A program made the position numbers and the translations under genes. From assembly GCF_002930645.1 (NCBI RefSeq), contig NZ_PSNW01000007.1:62001-126000 (forward strand): DNA of 64,000 nt. The letters are read 5' to 3'. Each line of letters starts with the position of its first letter. Positions within the stretch are counted from its first letter, which is position 1. Shown piece after piece: positions 35,911 through 45,401 of this stretch. A model generated the notes under the pieces. It worked only from the letters and a program-made list of their open reading frames with translations, did not search any database and was not told the origin of the DNA. The stretch is from Solimonas fluminis. Its GTDB lineage: Bacteria; Pseudomonadota; Gammaproteobacteria; Nevskiales; Nevskiaceae.

Positions 35911-36978
35911 ATGTCCTTGAGCCCTGCCCCCCACCGCCTGCTGCGCGCCGCCGTGACGGCGCCCGTGTTCGATTTCTGGAGCCGCCAGTTCGGCAGCATC
36001 CAGGCCTGGGACCGCTGCCTGGCACGCGTCGTCGGCCGTCGCGAGGAAGCTCGCGGCGCGGTGACGCTGACGCTGCAGCCCAACCGCCGCTTCCGCGGCT
36101 TCGCCCCCGGCCAGCATGTCAACCTCACCGCCGAGGTGGACGGCGTGCGCCTGACGCGCAGCTACAGTTTCACGCAGCCGCCGCGCGCCGACGGCCGCCT
36201 GCGCATCACGGTCAAGCAGGTCCAGGGCGGCCGCCTGAGCACCGCGCTGTGCGCCCTGCGCCCCGGCGCCGTGGTGGAACTGGGCGAACCCTACGGCGGG
36301 ATGACCCTGCCGCAGGGGCCGGGCCGCTACCTGTTCCTGGCCGCCGGCAGCGGCATCACGCCGCTGATGTCCCTGAGCCTGGCGCTGGAGCAGAACCCGC
36401 AGGCCGAAGCCACGCTGGTCTACTGGGCCCAGCACCGCGACGAGCTGTGCTTCGCCGAGGAGTTGCGCACGCTGGCGGCACGGCAGCCGCGGCTGCGCCT
36501 GCACTTCGCGCTGACGCGCGAACCGCTGCGCCTGGCCGGGGAGTTCGGACGCCGGCTCGACGCCGCGCTGCTGGACGAGGTGGCGCCGGAGCTGGCGGCT
36601 GTGCAGGTCTTCGCCTGCGGGCCGCGCGGCTTTGTCGAACAGGCCCGCGCGCTGGCCCAGGGCCGCGCGCAGCGCTTCCACGGCGAGGCCTTCACCCCGC
36701 CGGAAGCCGCCGGCGGCGGCGCGCCGGTGCGCGTGCAGCTGCGCCGCAGCGGCCAGACGCTGGAAGTGCCGGCCGGCACCCCGCTGCTGCCGGCGCTGGA
36801 AGCCCAGGGCCTGCGACCGGATTCGGGCTGCCGCATGGGGCTGTGCAACACCTGCGCCTGCCGCCTCGTCGAAGGCGTGGGCCAGAACCTCGACAGCGGC
36901 GAAACCATCGCCGAACCGGGCAGCGAACTGCGCATCTGCATCAGCGCCGCCCGCAGCGACCTCACCCTGGACCTCTGA
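35911..36978 (+). CDS. Ferredoxin reductase electron donor for the desaturase (DesC-like)
   Basis: A 355-residue oxidoreductase. The FAD-binding domain has RSYSF (83-87), the NAD(P) domain GSGITP (146-151) and CGP (236-238), and a C-terminal plant-type [2Fe-2S] ferredoxin has Cys307, Cys312, Cys315 and Cys343. It passes electrons from NADPH via FAD and Fe-S to the di-iron desaturase encoded 2 bp downstream. A GGAAGGA ribosome site precedes the ATG. The layout and the divergent FabR/DesT gene match DesC of Pseudomonas. Confidence 0.93.
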   Translation: MSLSPAPHRLLRAAVTAPVFDFWSRQFGSIQAWDRCLARVVGRREEARGAVTLTLQPNRRFRGFAPGQHVNLTAEVDGVRLTRSYSFTQPPRADGRLRITVKQVQGGRLSTALCALRPGAVVELGEPYGGMTLPQGPGRYLFLAAGSGITPLMSLSLALEQNPQAEATLVYWAQHRDELCFAEELRTLAARQPRLRLHFALTREPLRLAGEFGRRLDAALLDEVAPELAAVQVFACGPRGFVEQARALAQGRAQRFHGEAFTPPEAAGGGAPVRVQLRRSGQTLEVPAGTPLLPALEAQGLRPDSGCRMGLCNTCACRLVEGVGQNLDSGETIAEPGSELRICISAARSDLTLDL

Positions 36979-36980
36979 TC

Positions 36981-38093
36981 ATGACCTCCGCCGCTCTCAA
37001 CCGTCCCCTGTCCGTTGCCGAGCTGGACGCCTTCGGCGCCGAGCTCGACGCGCTGCGCGCCCGCACCATGGCGCAGGTCGGCGCCGAGGATGCGCGCTAC
37101 ATCCGCCGCATCGTAGCCACCGTGCGCTACACCGAGGCCGCCGGCCGTGCCCTGCTGTTCTTCGGCGCCTTGCCGCCGGCCTGGGTGCTGGGCACGCTGC
37201 TGCTGGGCCTGTCCAAGATCCTGGAGAACATGGAACTGGGCCACAACGTGATGCACGGCCAGTACGACTGGATGCGCGACCCGCACCTCCACGGCAAGAC
37301 CTACGAGTGGGACATCGTCGGCACCAGCGACAACTGGCGCTACACCCACAACTACAAGCACCACACCTACACCAACGTGCGCGGCATGGACGACGACATC
37401 GGCTACGGCCTGCTGCGCCTGTTCCCCGAGCAGCGCTGGCGTCCGTTCTACCTGTTCCAGCCGCTGATCGCGGTGATCTTCGCGCTGCTGTTCCAGTGGG
37501 GCGTGGCGATCCAGCGCCTGGAGCTGGGCAAGGTCTTCAGCGGCCGCAAGACCAAGGCCGAGCTGCGCGAGGAGTTCCGCCCGGTGGGCCGCAAGATGCG
37601 CCGCCAGCTGCTGAAGGACTACGTGCTGTTCCCGCTGCTGGCCGGCCCCTTCTTCCTGCCGGTGCTGCTGGGCAACCTGGTGGCCAACGGCATGCGCAAC
37701 CTGTGGACCTACGCGGTGATCTTCTGCGGCCACTTCACCGCCGACGCCGAGACCTTCCCCAAGAGCGTGCTGCAGAACGAGAGCCGCGGCCACTGGTACC
37801 TGCGCCAGCTGCGCGGTTCGTCCAACCTCAGCGGCGGCAGGCTGCTGCACATCATGACCGGCAACCTCAGCCACCAGATCGAGCATCACCTGTATCCGGA
37901 CATGCCGGCGCGGCGCTATGCCCAGGTGGCTCCGGAGGTGCGCGCGATCTGCGCCCGCTACGGCCAGAACTACAACACCGGCTCGATGTGGAGCCAGTTC
38001 GGCCAGGTGATCTGGCGCATCCTGCGGCATGCGCTGCCGAGCCGGCCGGGCAAGGCAGCGCCGCTGGTCGCTCCGGTGGCGGAAGCCGTCTGA
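36981..38093 (+). CDS. Membrane fatty-acid (acyl-CoA) desaturase, DesB-like
   Basis: A 370-residue membrane di-iron desaturase with the three His boxes: HNVMH (88-92), HNYKHH (123-128) and HQIEHH (298-303). Hydrophobic helices lie at ~57-78, 160-175 and 217-250. The DesB/DesC pair introduces a cis double bond into saturated acyl chains aerobically, tuning membrane fluidity. It starts 2 bp after the reductase stop, so it is co-regulated by the operator at 35842-35879. The C-terminus ends in a short Ala/Val tail. Confidence 0.93.
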   Translation: MTSAALNRPLSVAELDAFGAELDALRARTMAQVGAEDARYIRRIVATVRYTEAAGRALLFFGALPPAWVLGTLLLGLSKILENMELGHNVMHGQYDWMRDPHLHGKTYEWDIVGTSDNWRYTHNYKHHTYTNVRGMDDDIGYGLLRLFPEQRWRPFYLFQPLIAVIFALLFQWGVAIQRLELGKVFSGRKTKAELREEFRPVGRKMRRQLLKDYVLFPLLAGPFFLPVLLGNLVANGMRNLWTYAVIFCGHFTADAETFPKSVLQNESRGHWYLRQLRGSSNLSGGRLLHIMTGNLSHQIEHHLYPDMPARRYAQVAPEVRAICARYGQNYNTGSMWSQFGQVIWRILRHALPSRPGKAAPLVAPVAEAV

Positions 38094-38404
38094 CCGCCCG
38101 CGAAGCCCGTTCGTGCGGAGCCCGTCGAAGCATGAACGGGCCGGCCGCCAAGGTCAGCGGCCGTTCACCCTTCGACAGGCTCAGGGCGAACGGCTTCGAT
38201 CCTTACTTGCTCTGCAGCGCTTCCATCAGAGCCGCAGCCCGGTTTGCCAGAGGCGAGCCGGGAAGCACCGTCCAAGCACGCTCCCGGCTTCGCTGCCCGA
38301 AAACCGGGCCACCTTTCGACCGTCATACTGGCGAAAGCCGGTATCCGGGCAGGCAAAAAAAGCCGCGATGCGCTCACAGCGCACCGCGGCTTTCTTGTGC
38401 CTGC
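38094..38404. other. Gene-free 311-bp interval with dispersed repeats
   Basis: No credible gene. Near 38110-38200, two copies of the TTCGACAGGCTCAGGGCGAA-type repeat face each other as an imperfect hairpin. Near 38320-38350 is a partial copy of the repeat GTCATACTGGCGAAAGCCGG seen complete at 59768-59850. The tex terminator fills 38355-38393. Confidence 0.8.
38355..38393 (-). terminator. Intrinsic terminator of tex
   Basis: On the minus strand, a 9-bp stem AAAGCCGCG/CGCGGCTTT extends inward through further pairs (about 15 in all, one mismatch) to a 3-nt loop and is followed by a run of T residues. It lies 12 bp past the tex stop. Confidence 0.92.
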
Positions 38405-40720
38405 CTACTTGTTCTTCAGAGCCTCCATCAGCGCCGCGCCCAGCGAGCCCTGCTGCGGCTTGGCCGGCGCCTGCTGGCGCGGCGGCGGCATGCGGTCGCG
38501 CGGGCCGGAAGGCCGTTCGGACGGGCTGCCGCCGCGCGGCGCGCCGGCATCGTCCTTCTTCATGCTGAGCGCGATGCGCTTGCGCTTCGGATCCACGTCC
38601 ACCACGCGCACCTTGACCACGTCGCCGGCCTTCACCACCTGGTGCGGGTCCTTGACGAACTTGTCGGCCAGCTGCGAGACATGCACCAGGCCGTCCTGGT
38701 GGACGCCGATATCGACGAAGGCGCCGAAGGCGGCGACGTTGGTCACCGTGCCCTCCAGCATCATGCCGGGCTTGAGGTCCTTGATGTCGTCGATGCCGTC
38801 GGCGAAGTTCGCCGTGCGGAATTCCGGGCGTGGATCGCGGCCGGGCTTTTCCAGCTCGGCGATGATGTCGCGCACCGTCGGCAGGCCGAAATGCTCGTCG
38901 GCGAAGCGCTTCGGGTCGAGCTTGCGCAGCGTCGCGCTGTCGCCCATCAGCGCGCGCAGGTCGCGGCCGCAGGCGGCGACGATGCGCTCCGCCAGGCCGT
39001 AGGCCTCCGGGTGCACCGAGGAGGCATCCAGCGGCTCCGTGCCGTTGGGTATGCGCAGGAAGCCGGCGCACTGCTCGAAGGTCTTGGGCCCCAGGCGCGA
39101 CACCTCCAGCAGCTCGCGGCGCGACTTGAAGGCGCCGACGCTGTTGCGGTGCAGGACGATGGCCTCGGCCAGCGAACCGCCCAGGCCGGATACGCGCGCC
39201 AGCAGCGAGGCCGAAGCGGTGTTGAGGTCCACGCCCACGGCGTTCACCGCGTCCTCCACGACCGCGTCCAGGGCGCGCGCCAGGCGGTACTGGTCCACGT
39301 CATGCTGGTACTGGCCCACGCCGATGGACTTGGGCTCGATCTTCACCAGCTCCGCCAGCGGATCCTGCAGGCGCCGCGCGATCGACACCGCGCCGCGCAG
39401 CGACACGTCCAGGTCGGGGAATTCCGCCGCCGCGGCGGCGGAGGCCGAGTACACCGAGGCGCCCGCCTCGCTGACCGTGACCTTGGTCGGCCGCGCGCCG
39501 GCCGGCAGCGCCGACAGCAGCTCCCCGGCCAGCTTGTCGGTCTCGCGGCTGGCGGTGCCGTTGCCGATGGCGATCAGCTCCACCTGGTGCTTGGCGATCA
39601 GGCGTGCCAGCTCGGCCTGCGCGCCGCGCACGTCGTTGCGCGGCTGGAAGGGATAGACCGTGGCGGTCTCCAGCAGCTTGCCGGTGCCGTCCACCACCGC
39701 CACCTTCACGCCGGTGCGGATGCCGGGGTCCAGGCCCATGGTGGCGCGCGAGCCGGCCGGCGCGGCCAGCAGCAGGTCCTTGAGGTTGCGCGCGAACACG
39801 CGGATCGCCTCTTCCTCGGCGCGCTCGCGCAGCTCGGTCATCAGGTCCATCGACAGCGAAAACGACAGCTTGACGCGCCAGGTCCATCGCACCACGTCCA
39901 TCAGCCAGCTGTCGGCGGCGCCCTTGGCCGGGTCCACCGCGAAGGCCTCGGCGATCATGCGTTCCACCGGCTTCCACGTGGAAGCATCCTCCGCGTCCAC
40001 CTCGATCTCCAGGGCCAGCACTTCCTCGTTGCGCCCGCGCAGCATCGCCAGCGCGCGATGGCCCGGCACGGTGGCCCAGCGCTCGTGGTGGGCGAAGTAG
40101 TCGGAGAACTTGGCGCCCGCCTCCTCCTTGCCCTCGAAGACCTTGGCCCGCAGCACGGCGCGCTCCTTCATGTAGCTGCGCAGGCGGCCCAGCAGGTCGG
40201 CGTTCTCGGCGAAGCGCTCCATGACGATGTCGCGTGCGCCGTCCAGCGCGGCCTTCACGTCCGCCACCTCGGCATTGAGGTACTGCGCGGCCAGCTCGGC
40301 CGGCACCACGCCGCGGTCCTCCAGGATCGTCTCGGCCAGCGGGCCCAGGCCCTTCTCGCGCGCGATCTCGGCCTTGGTGCGGCGCTTGGGCTTGTAGGGC
40401 AGGTAGAGGTCTTCCAGCTCCGCCTTGGTCTCCACGCCGGCGATGCGGGCCTCCAGGTCCTCGCTCAGCTTGCCCTGCGAGCGGATCGACTCCAGCACCG
40501 CGGCGCGGCGGGACTCCAGCTCGCGCAGGTAGCCCAGGCGCTCTTCCAGCAGGCGCAGCTGGGTATCGTCCAGCCCCCCGGTGATTTCCTTGCGGTAGCG
40601 CGCGATGAAGGGCACGGTGGCGCCCTCGTCGAGCAGGGCCACGGCCGCGGAAACCTGCTGCGGACGGGCGGCGATGTCGGCGGAGATCGTGCGGAGGATG
40701 CGTTCTGCGGTAGCGGTCAT
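38405..40720 (-). CDS. tex: Transcription accessory protein Tex
   Basis: A 771-residue RNA-binding protein of the Tex family. The N-terminal Tex domain has [21 protein letters not shown] YqgF/RuvC-like nuclease-fold domain is centred on [20 protein letters not shown]. HhH motifs follow ([17 protein letters not shown]), then a C-terminal S1 domain ([20 protein letters not shown], about residues 645-715) and a Pro/Arg/Gln-rich tail. It binds single-stranded nucleic acid and influences transcription; the exact role varies by species. A 14-bp-arm hairpin lies in its leader, and it contains a parS-like palindrome. Confidence 0.96.
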   Translation of the reverse strand: MTATAERILRTISADIAARPQQVSAAVALLDEGATVPFIARYRKEITGGLDDTQLRLLEERLGYLRELESRRAAVLESIRSQGKLSEDLEARIAGVETKAELEDLYLPYKPKRRTKAEIAREKGLGPLAETILEDRGVVPAELAAQYLNAEVADVKAALDGARDIVMERFAENADLLGRLRSYMKERAVLRAKVFEGKEEAGAKFSDYFAHHERWATVPGHRALAMLRGRNEEVLALEIEVDAEDASTWKPVERMIAEAFAVDPAKGAADSWLMDVVRWTWRVKLSFSLSMDLMTELRERAEEEAIRVFARNLKDLLLAAPAGSRATMGLDPGIRTGVKVAVVDGTGKLLETATVYPFQPRNDVRGAQAELARLIAKHQVELIAIGNGTASRETDKLAGELLSALPAGARPTKVTVSEAGASVYSASAAAAAEFPDLDVSLRGAVSIARRLQDPLAELVKIEPKSIGVGQYQHDVDQYRLARALDAVVEDAVNAVGVDLNTASASLLARVSGLGGSLAEAIVLHRNSVGAFKSRRELLEVSRLGPKTFEQCAGFLRIPNGTEPLDASSVHPEAYGLAERIVAACGRDLRALMGDSATLRKLDPKRFADEHFGLPTVRDIIAELEKPGRDPRPEFRTANFADGIDDIKDLKPGMMLEGTVTNVAAFGAFVDIGVHQDGLVHVSQLADKFVKDPHQVVKAGDVVKVRVVDVDPKRKRIALSMKKDDAGAPRGGSPSERPSGPRDRMPPPRQQAPAKPQQGSLGAALMEALKNK
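39970..39985. promoter_or_regulatory. parS-like palindrome inside tex
   Basis: GCTTCCACGTGGAAGC, a perfect 16-bp palindrome. Its inner 12 bp TTCCACGTGGAA are identical to the core of gammaproteobacterial parS sites (TGTTCCACGTGGAACA); only the outer two positions on each side differ. It is about 36 kb from parAB. Confidence 0.45.
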
Positions 40721-40789
40721 GCGGTCGAAAAGCTCGTCGTCGCCGTGCGGCGGAGGCCGCGCGGCGCCGTCTGGGGATGAGGGAAAGGG

Positions 40790-40874
40790 TTGGCGAGTAG
40801 CTTCCTGTTGCGAGGTAGCCGGCGGGGGCGCCCTTGGGAGATCACCGCGAGCCGGGAATCAAGCTACTCGCCAA
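40790..40874 (-). other. Long-stem hairpin in the tex upstream region
   Basis: Perfect 14-bp inverted arms TTGGCGAGTAGCTT / AAGCTACTCGCCAA enclose 57 nt that can form further GC helices. It lies 70-154 bp upstream of tex and downstream of the antiporter gene on the same strand, so it could be a leader RNA element or a 3'-end structure. There is no T tract. Confidence 0.6.
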
Positions 40875-40958
40875 CTGAGGCGAACCATAGGCCGGCAGGC
40901 GGCATCTGACAAGGCTTGTATTTTCCGCATTTCCGCCGCCGGCCCGGCGGCCTGCCGC

Positions 40959-42209
40959 TCAGATCAGGAACAAGGCCAGCGCCACCAGCGTCGGCGGCAG
41001 CGCTCCCGTCAGCAGGCCGCCGGCGCCGATGGAACCGTCGCGGAAACCGTTCTTGAGCAGGGCGACGCCGGCGGGATTCGGCGCGTTGGCGATCACCGTG
41101 AGGCCGCCGCCGGTCACCGCGCCCGCCACCAGCATGTACTTGGCCTCGTCCGAAATCCCCGTGATCAGCGAGCCCAGGTAGGTCAGCGCGGCGTTGTCGG
41201 TGATCGCGGTCAGGGCCGTGGCGCCGAAGAACAGCGCCAGCGGCGACAGCCCGGAGATGATCGGCTGCAGCCACCATTGCTGCATGCCGCCCAGCACCAC
41301 CAGGCCGGCCAGGAAGAAACCCACCAGCAGGCCTTCCTTGAGGATCAGCGGGCTCTGGTGCGTGTTGTAGGCCTGGGTGTAGCCGAGGAAGAACAGGAAC
41401 AGCCCCATGAAGATCACCGGATGGTGGGCGAACACCACGACACCCGCCAGGAAGGCATAGTGGATCAGGCTGACCAGCAGGGGGACCGGCGCGGCCGCGC
41501 CCTCTTCCTGCAGGGGTTCGGCCAGGTGCCGCCGCATGAACCAGCACATCACGGTCGCGTTGATCATCACCGCGATCGCCGCGCGCCAGCCGAAGTGCGT
41601 CAGCATGAACATCGAATCCCATTGCCAGGTGGCCGCCACCATCAGCACCGGCGGCGCGGCGAAGGAGCTGAGCGTTCCGCCGATGGAGATGTTGACGAAC
41701 AGCACGCCCAGGGCCGCGTACTTGAGCCGCTCCGGCAGGGACGTCAGGAACAGCGTGCGCAGCAGCATCAGCGCCGCCAGCGTCATCGCCGCCGGCTCGG
41801 TGATCAGCGAGCCCAGCAGCGGCACCAGCGACAGGCTGAGCCAGACCTGGGCCAGCCGCGTGGAGATCGGCAGCCAGCCCGCCACCGCCGCCACGAAGCG
41901 CCGCACCGACTCCAGCACCGGCCGCGAGGCGGCAACCACCATCACCACGAACACGAACAGCGGCTCGGTGTAGTGCCGGCTTTCGGCATAGTCCACGGCT
42001 TGGGAGCCGCCGACCGTCAGGGCCATGACCACGATCAGCACCGCGGCCCAGAAGCCGAAGACGATCTCCACCTCGCCGAGCAGGTGCAGCAGGCCGGCGT
42101 GGCGCGGATGCCGATGCGCCAGCCTCTCGAACAGCTTGGCGGTAAAGGTGTGCAGCAGGGCGATCGCGAAGATGATCGCCGCGGCGACCTCGATGGCGCT
42201 GGGGTTCAT
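40959..42209 (-). CDS. Putative Na+/H+ antiporter (Na_H_antiport_3 family)
   Basis: A 416-residue polytopic protein with about 11-12 hydrophobic helices. Helix-associated motifs are SLITEPAAMTLAALML, NISIGGTLSSFAAPPVLM, FGATALTAITDNAALTYLGS and IANAPNPAGVALLK, resembling the ArsB/NhaD-like superfamily and specifically the putative Na+/H+ antiporter family Pfam 07399. Ion specificity is unproven. It is a stand-alone gene; a GC-rich hairpin without T tract (40934-40950) lies just downstream. Confidence 0.85.
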   Translation of the reverse strand: MNPSAIEVAAAIIFAIALLHTFTAKLFERLAHRHPRHAGLLHLLGEVEIVFGFWAAVLIVVMALTVGGSQAVDYAESRHYTEPLFVFVVMVVAASRPVLESVRRFVAAVAGWLPISTRLAQVWLSLSLVPLLGSLITEPAAMTLAALMLLRTLFLTSLPERLKYAALGVLFVNISIGGTLSSFAAPPVLMVAATWQWDSMFMLTHFGWRAAIAVMINATVMCWFMRRHLAEPLQEEGAAAPVPLLVSLIHYAFLAGVVVFAHHPVIFMGLFLFFLGYTQAYNTHQSPLILKEGLLVGFFLAGLVVLGGMQQWWLQPIISGLSPLALFFGATALTAITDNAALTYLGSLITGISDEAKYMLVAGAVTGGGLTVIANAPNPAGVALLKNGFRDGSIGAGGLLTGALPPTLVALALFLI

Positions 42210-42309
42210 GCGTCTGGCGCTTTTCAGGGGTGCGGAGCGCCAAGCCTAACCGCCCGCCTCCCGGATGGCCAGATGAAGGGCTCCGGCACCGGGGCGAGGC
42301 CGGCCGCGG

Positions 42310-43527
42310 CTATGCCGCGTTGCGCTCCTCCGTGATGCCGGCCTCCGACACCTGGGGCCGGTGCTGCGGCAGTGCCTCGACCCAGCGCGGGAAGCGGCGC
42401 AGCAGGCGGAACACGAGATAGGCCGAGGCCTGGCTCCACCAGCGCGGCTTGGGCGTGGCCGGCGGCGGCACCTCGCGGCAGCTGTGATCCATCAGATGCT
42501 GCAGGCGCTCACGCAGCTGCGCGGCGAAGTCGCGGTCGCGGATCAGCAGGTTCGCTTCCAGGTTCAGCGCCAGGCTCAGGGGATCGAGGTTGCTGGAGCC
42601 CACGGTCGCCCAATCGTCGTCGATCACCGCGACCTTGCCGTGCAGCGGGCGCTCGCAGTATTCGAAGATCACGGCCCCGGAGCGCAGCAGGTAGTCGTAG
42701 AGCGTGACTGCGGCCCAGCGCATGATCGCCTTGTCCGGCGCGCCCTGCAGGATCAGCACGAAGCGCACGCCGCGGCGGGCGGCCGCGCGCATCTCGCGCA
42801 GCAGGCGCACGCCGGGAAAGAAGTAGGCATTGGCGATGATCACCTCGCGCTGTGCGCTGCGGATGGCGGCGCGGTAGTAGCGCTCGATATCGTCGCGATG
42901 CTCCTCGTTGTCGCGCACGATCAGCATGGCGCGCGCCTTGCCCGTGCCTGGAGGAAAGGATTTCAGCGCAGGGCTGCGCCGCCAGAAACGGCGCCGGCGC
43001 GACTGCCGGTCCGGAGACTGCAGCGCCTCCTCCATCAATTCGCGCATGTCCTCCACGACCGGGCCGGCCACTTCCACGGAGTAGTCCTGCTTGCCCTGGG
43101 GCCCGTACTCCCGCAGGTGATCGTAGGAGTAATTGATGCCGCCGATGAACCCGATGGTCCGGTCGATAACCACCAGCTTGCGATGCAGGCGACGCAGGGG
43201 ATTGACCCGGAAATAGCCCAGGAGCTTGGGCTTGGGATCGAAGAAGTGCACCTTCACGCCGGCCTCGGTCAGGCCGCCGACGAACTCGTCCGAGAGATCG
43301 GGCGAACCGTAGTGGTCCATCAGGATCTCGACGCGCGCGCCCTTGCCCGCCGCCTCGATCAGCGCCGCGCGCAGGTCGCGCCCCACCGGATCGTCGAACA
43401 GGATGAAGGTCTCCACCAGCACCTCGCTGCGCGCCGCGCGAATCGCCTCGAACACCCGGGGAAAGAATTCCTCGCCGTTCTCCAGGAGCCGGAGACTGTT
43501 GCCCTCGCGCCAGCATTCGGCCGTCAT
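42310..43527 (-). CDS. clsB: Cardiolipin synthase B
   Basis: A 405-residue phospholipase-D-superfamily enzyme with two HKD motifs: His115-x-Lys117-x4-Asp122 (HRKLVVID) and His296-x-Lys298-x4-Asp303 (HGKVAVID), each followed by the GG/GSSN turn. It lacks N-terminal transmembrane helices, as in ClsB (YbhO), which forms cardiolipin by phosphatidyl transfer and can also make phosphatidylglycerol. It overlaps the ybhP-like gene by 4 bp (ATGA), the arrangement of the E. coli ybhP-clsB pair. Confidence 0.94.
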   Translation of the reverse strand: MTAECWREGNSLRLLENGEEFFPRVFEAIRAARSEVLVETFILFDDPVGRDLRAALIEAAGKGARVEILMDHYGSPDLSDEFVGGLTEAGVKVHFFDPKPKLLGYFRVNPLRRLHRKLVVIDRTIGFIGGINYSYDHLREYGPQGKQDYSVEVAGPVVEDMRELMEEALQSPDRQSRRRRFWRRSPALKSFPPGTGKARAMLIVRDNEEHRDDIERYYRAAIRSAQREVIIANAYFFPGVRLLREMRAAARRGVRFVLILQGAPDKAIMRWAAVTLYDYLLRSGAVIFEYCERPLHGKVAVIDDDWATVGSSNLDPLSLALNLEANLLIRDRDFAAQLRERLQHLMDHSCREVPPPATPKPRWWSQASAYLVFRLLRRFPRWVEALPQHRPQVSEAGITEERNAA

Positions 43528-44288
43528 ACCTGGATCTCCGCCGTCAGCGCGGCATGATCGGACAGATGCGCCCAGGGCCTGCGATGCAGCACCTCGGGAC
43601 GCAGTACGCGAACATTGCGGACGTAGATGCGGTCCAGCGACAGCAGGGGCCAGCGCACCGGGAAGCTGCGCGCCGCGCGGCCCATCGCCTCGATGAAGAC
43701 CTCGCGCAGGCTGGAGCAGCGATGCAGGAGGTCATGCGCACGCTGGCGCCAGTCGTTGAAGTCGCCGGCCACCAGCAGCGGGGCATCCGGCGGCAGTTCG
43801 TCGATCAGCCGGCACATCAGGCGCAGTTGCTCGCGGCGATGGGATTCGCGCAGGCCCAGGTGCACGCAGATGGAATGGATGTCCTGGCCGGAGCCCGGAT
43901 GCTTCAACACGCAATGGAGCAAGCCGCGCCGCTCCGGACCTCGCTGGGAGACGTCGAGATTGCGGTAGCTCAGGATCGGGAACTTGGACAGCAGCGCATT
44001 GCCATGGTCCCCCCCGGGGTAGACTGCATTGCGGCCGTAGGCGAAGTCCTTCCATATGGTGTCGGCCAGGAATTCGTACTGCGATACCCGGGGCCAGTTC
44101 TCATAGCGGGTGGAGTGCTCCTGGTGCGAGCCGATCACCTCCTGCAGGAAGACGATATCGGCACCGACGCCGCGCACGGCTTCCCGCAGTTCGTGCAGCA
44201 CGAAGCGGCGGTTGAATACCGTGAACCCCTTATGCGTGTTCAGCGAAAGAATCCTGAACGAAAGGGCCTGTTGTGCGGGAGCATCCAT
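43524..44288 (-). CDS. ybhP: YbhP-like endonuclease/exonuclease/phosphatase-family protein
   Basis: A 254-residue EEP-fold protein. Motifs are SLNTHKGF, DIVFLQEVIGSHQ (metal Glu), DHGNALLSKFPI, VHLGLRESHR, VAGDFNDWR and LSDHAALTAEI with the catalytic His near the end. This metal-dependent phosphoesterase fold acts on DNA, sugar or lipid phosphates; its constant pairing with clsB suggests a phospholipid-linked substrate (inference). The ATG at 44288 gives the family start. It is divergent from ybhN across 126 bp. Confidence 0.9.
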   Translation of the reverse strand: MDAPAQQALSFRILSLNTHKGFTVFNRRFVLHELREAVRGVGADIVFLQEVIGSHQEHSTRYENWPRVSQYEFLADTIWKDFAYGRNAVYPGGDHGNALLSKFPILSYRNLDVSQRGPERRGLLHCVLKHPGSGQDIHSICVHLGLRESHRREQLRLMCRLIDELPPDAPLLVAGDFNDWRQRAHDLLHRCSSLREVFIEAMGRAARSFPVRWPLLSLDRIYVRNVRVLRPEVLHRRPWAHLSDHAALTAEIQV

Positions 44289-44414
44289 GTTCCACTCACA
44301 TCTCAAGTCCGTGGCCCATGGTCGGCCCCGGCGGATGAACAGCGGCTGAAGCAGCCCGCCGGGAACCCCGTGCAGCCCGCAAGGCTCCAATAAGCCAAAA
44401 GGAGCCTTCGTTCC

Positions 44415-45401
44415 ATGGACAGGAAGCGGCACTGGGGCCGGCAGGCAGGCCGCCTGATTGCCATCGTCTTTTTTGCAGGAGTCGCACTGCTGCTGGCGGA
44501 TCGTGCACGCAACATCGACTGGTCGGCAGTGGGCCTGGCCCTGCGCAGCTACCAGTTGCCGATCCTGCTGCAGGCGCTGCTGCTGACCGTGCTGGGACAT
44601 CTGGTCTTCGGCGCCTATGACCTGATCGGCCGGCGCTACGCCGGACACCACTTGCCCGCGCGCCGCGTGCTGGCCATCGCCGGCGTCAGCTACGCCTTCA
44701 ACCTGAACCTCGGCGCGATGCTCGGCGGCATGGGCTTCCGCTATCGCCTGTACTCGCGCCAAGGCCTGGGGACACGGCAGATCCTTCGCGTGCTGGCGCT
44801 GGCCCTGGCGACCAACTGGACCGGCTATCTGCTGGTGGCCGGAACCGTGTTCGTGCTGGCGCCGCCGGAGCTGCCGGCGCGGTGGCCCGTGAACGGCCTG
44901 GCGCTGCGCGGCGCCGGCCTGCTGCTGCTGGCCCTGCTGGCGGCCTGGCTGGCGATGTGCGCCTTCGCCCGGCGCCGCGACTGGCATTTCCGCAAGCTCC
45001 ACCTGCGGCTGCCCTCGCTGCCGATGGCCCTGCTGCAGGTCGCACTGTCGGCATTGAGCTGGAGCCTGATCGCACTCACGCTGTTCTCCCTGATGCCGGA
45101 TCCGATGCCGCTGGCCACCGTGATGGGCGCCTACTACCTCGCCACGCTGGCGACGCTGGTGATCCGTGTCCCCGGCGGGCTGGGCGTGGTGGAGGCCGTG
45201 TTCCTGGCCCTGCTCAGCCCGGTCTATCCGGAGGTCCAGGTGCTGGCGGCGCTGCTGGCCTGGCGCGCGATCTGGTTCCTGCTGCCCCTGCTGCCGGCGA
45301 TCCCGCTCTGCCTGCTGCTGGAGACGCGCTGGCGCGGGCAGCATGAAGCGACGCACAGCGTAGGAGCGGCCCTTGGCCGCGAAGGCCGGCCATCATGCTG
45401 A
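44415..45401 (+). CDS. ybhN: YbhN-family (UPF0104) membrane protein, C-terminus overrun by a REP element
   Basis: A 328-residue polytopic protein related to the flippase-like domain of LPG synthases. It has about eight helices and family segments VSYAFNLNLGAMLGGMGFRYR and RVPGGLGVVEAVFLALL. In E. coli, ybhN lies in the ybhP-clsB-ybhN cluster; here it is divergent. The last ~14 codons (SVGAALGREGRPSC) are encoded by the REP-like repeat at 45361-45429, so the native end may have been nearer residue 314. It is likely a membrane lipid-handling protein; the substrate is unknown. Confidence 0.88.
   Translation: MDRKRHWGRQAGRLIAIVFFAGVALLLADRARNIDWSAVGLALRSYQLPILLQALLLTVLGHLVFGAYDLIGRRYAGHHLPARRVLAIAGVSYAFNLNLGAMLGGMGFRYRLYSRQGLGTRQILRVLALALATNWTGYLLVAGTVFVLAPPELPARWPVNGLALRGAGLLLLALLAAWLAMCAFARRRDWHFRKLHLRLPSLPMALLQVALSALSWSLIALTLFSLMPDPMPLATVMGAYYLATLATLVIRVPGGLGVVEAVFLALLSPVYPEVQVLAALLAWRAIWFLLPLLPAIPLCLLLETRWRGQHEATHSVGAALGREGRPSC

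Noticed and set aside
38094-38404. Short coding frames in the gap after the desaturase
   Set aside because: They run through repeat copies and the tex terminator and show no conserved product.
36632-40780. A 1382-codon plus-strand open frame across desC, desB and antisense to tex
   Set aside because: It overlaps three real genes in the wrong frame or strand; composition is repetitive Gln/His/Arg with no domain.
40790-40874. Possible yybP-ykoY manganese riboswitch on the plus strand (GAGTAGC segment)
   Set aside because: The second arm pairs perfectly with the signature segment, the 3' conserved portion is not seen, and no plus-strand gene follows.
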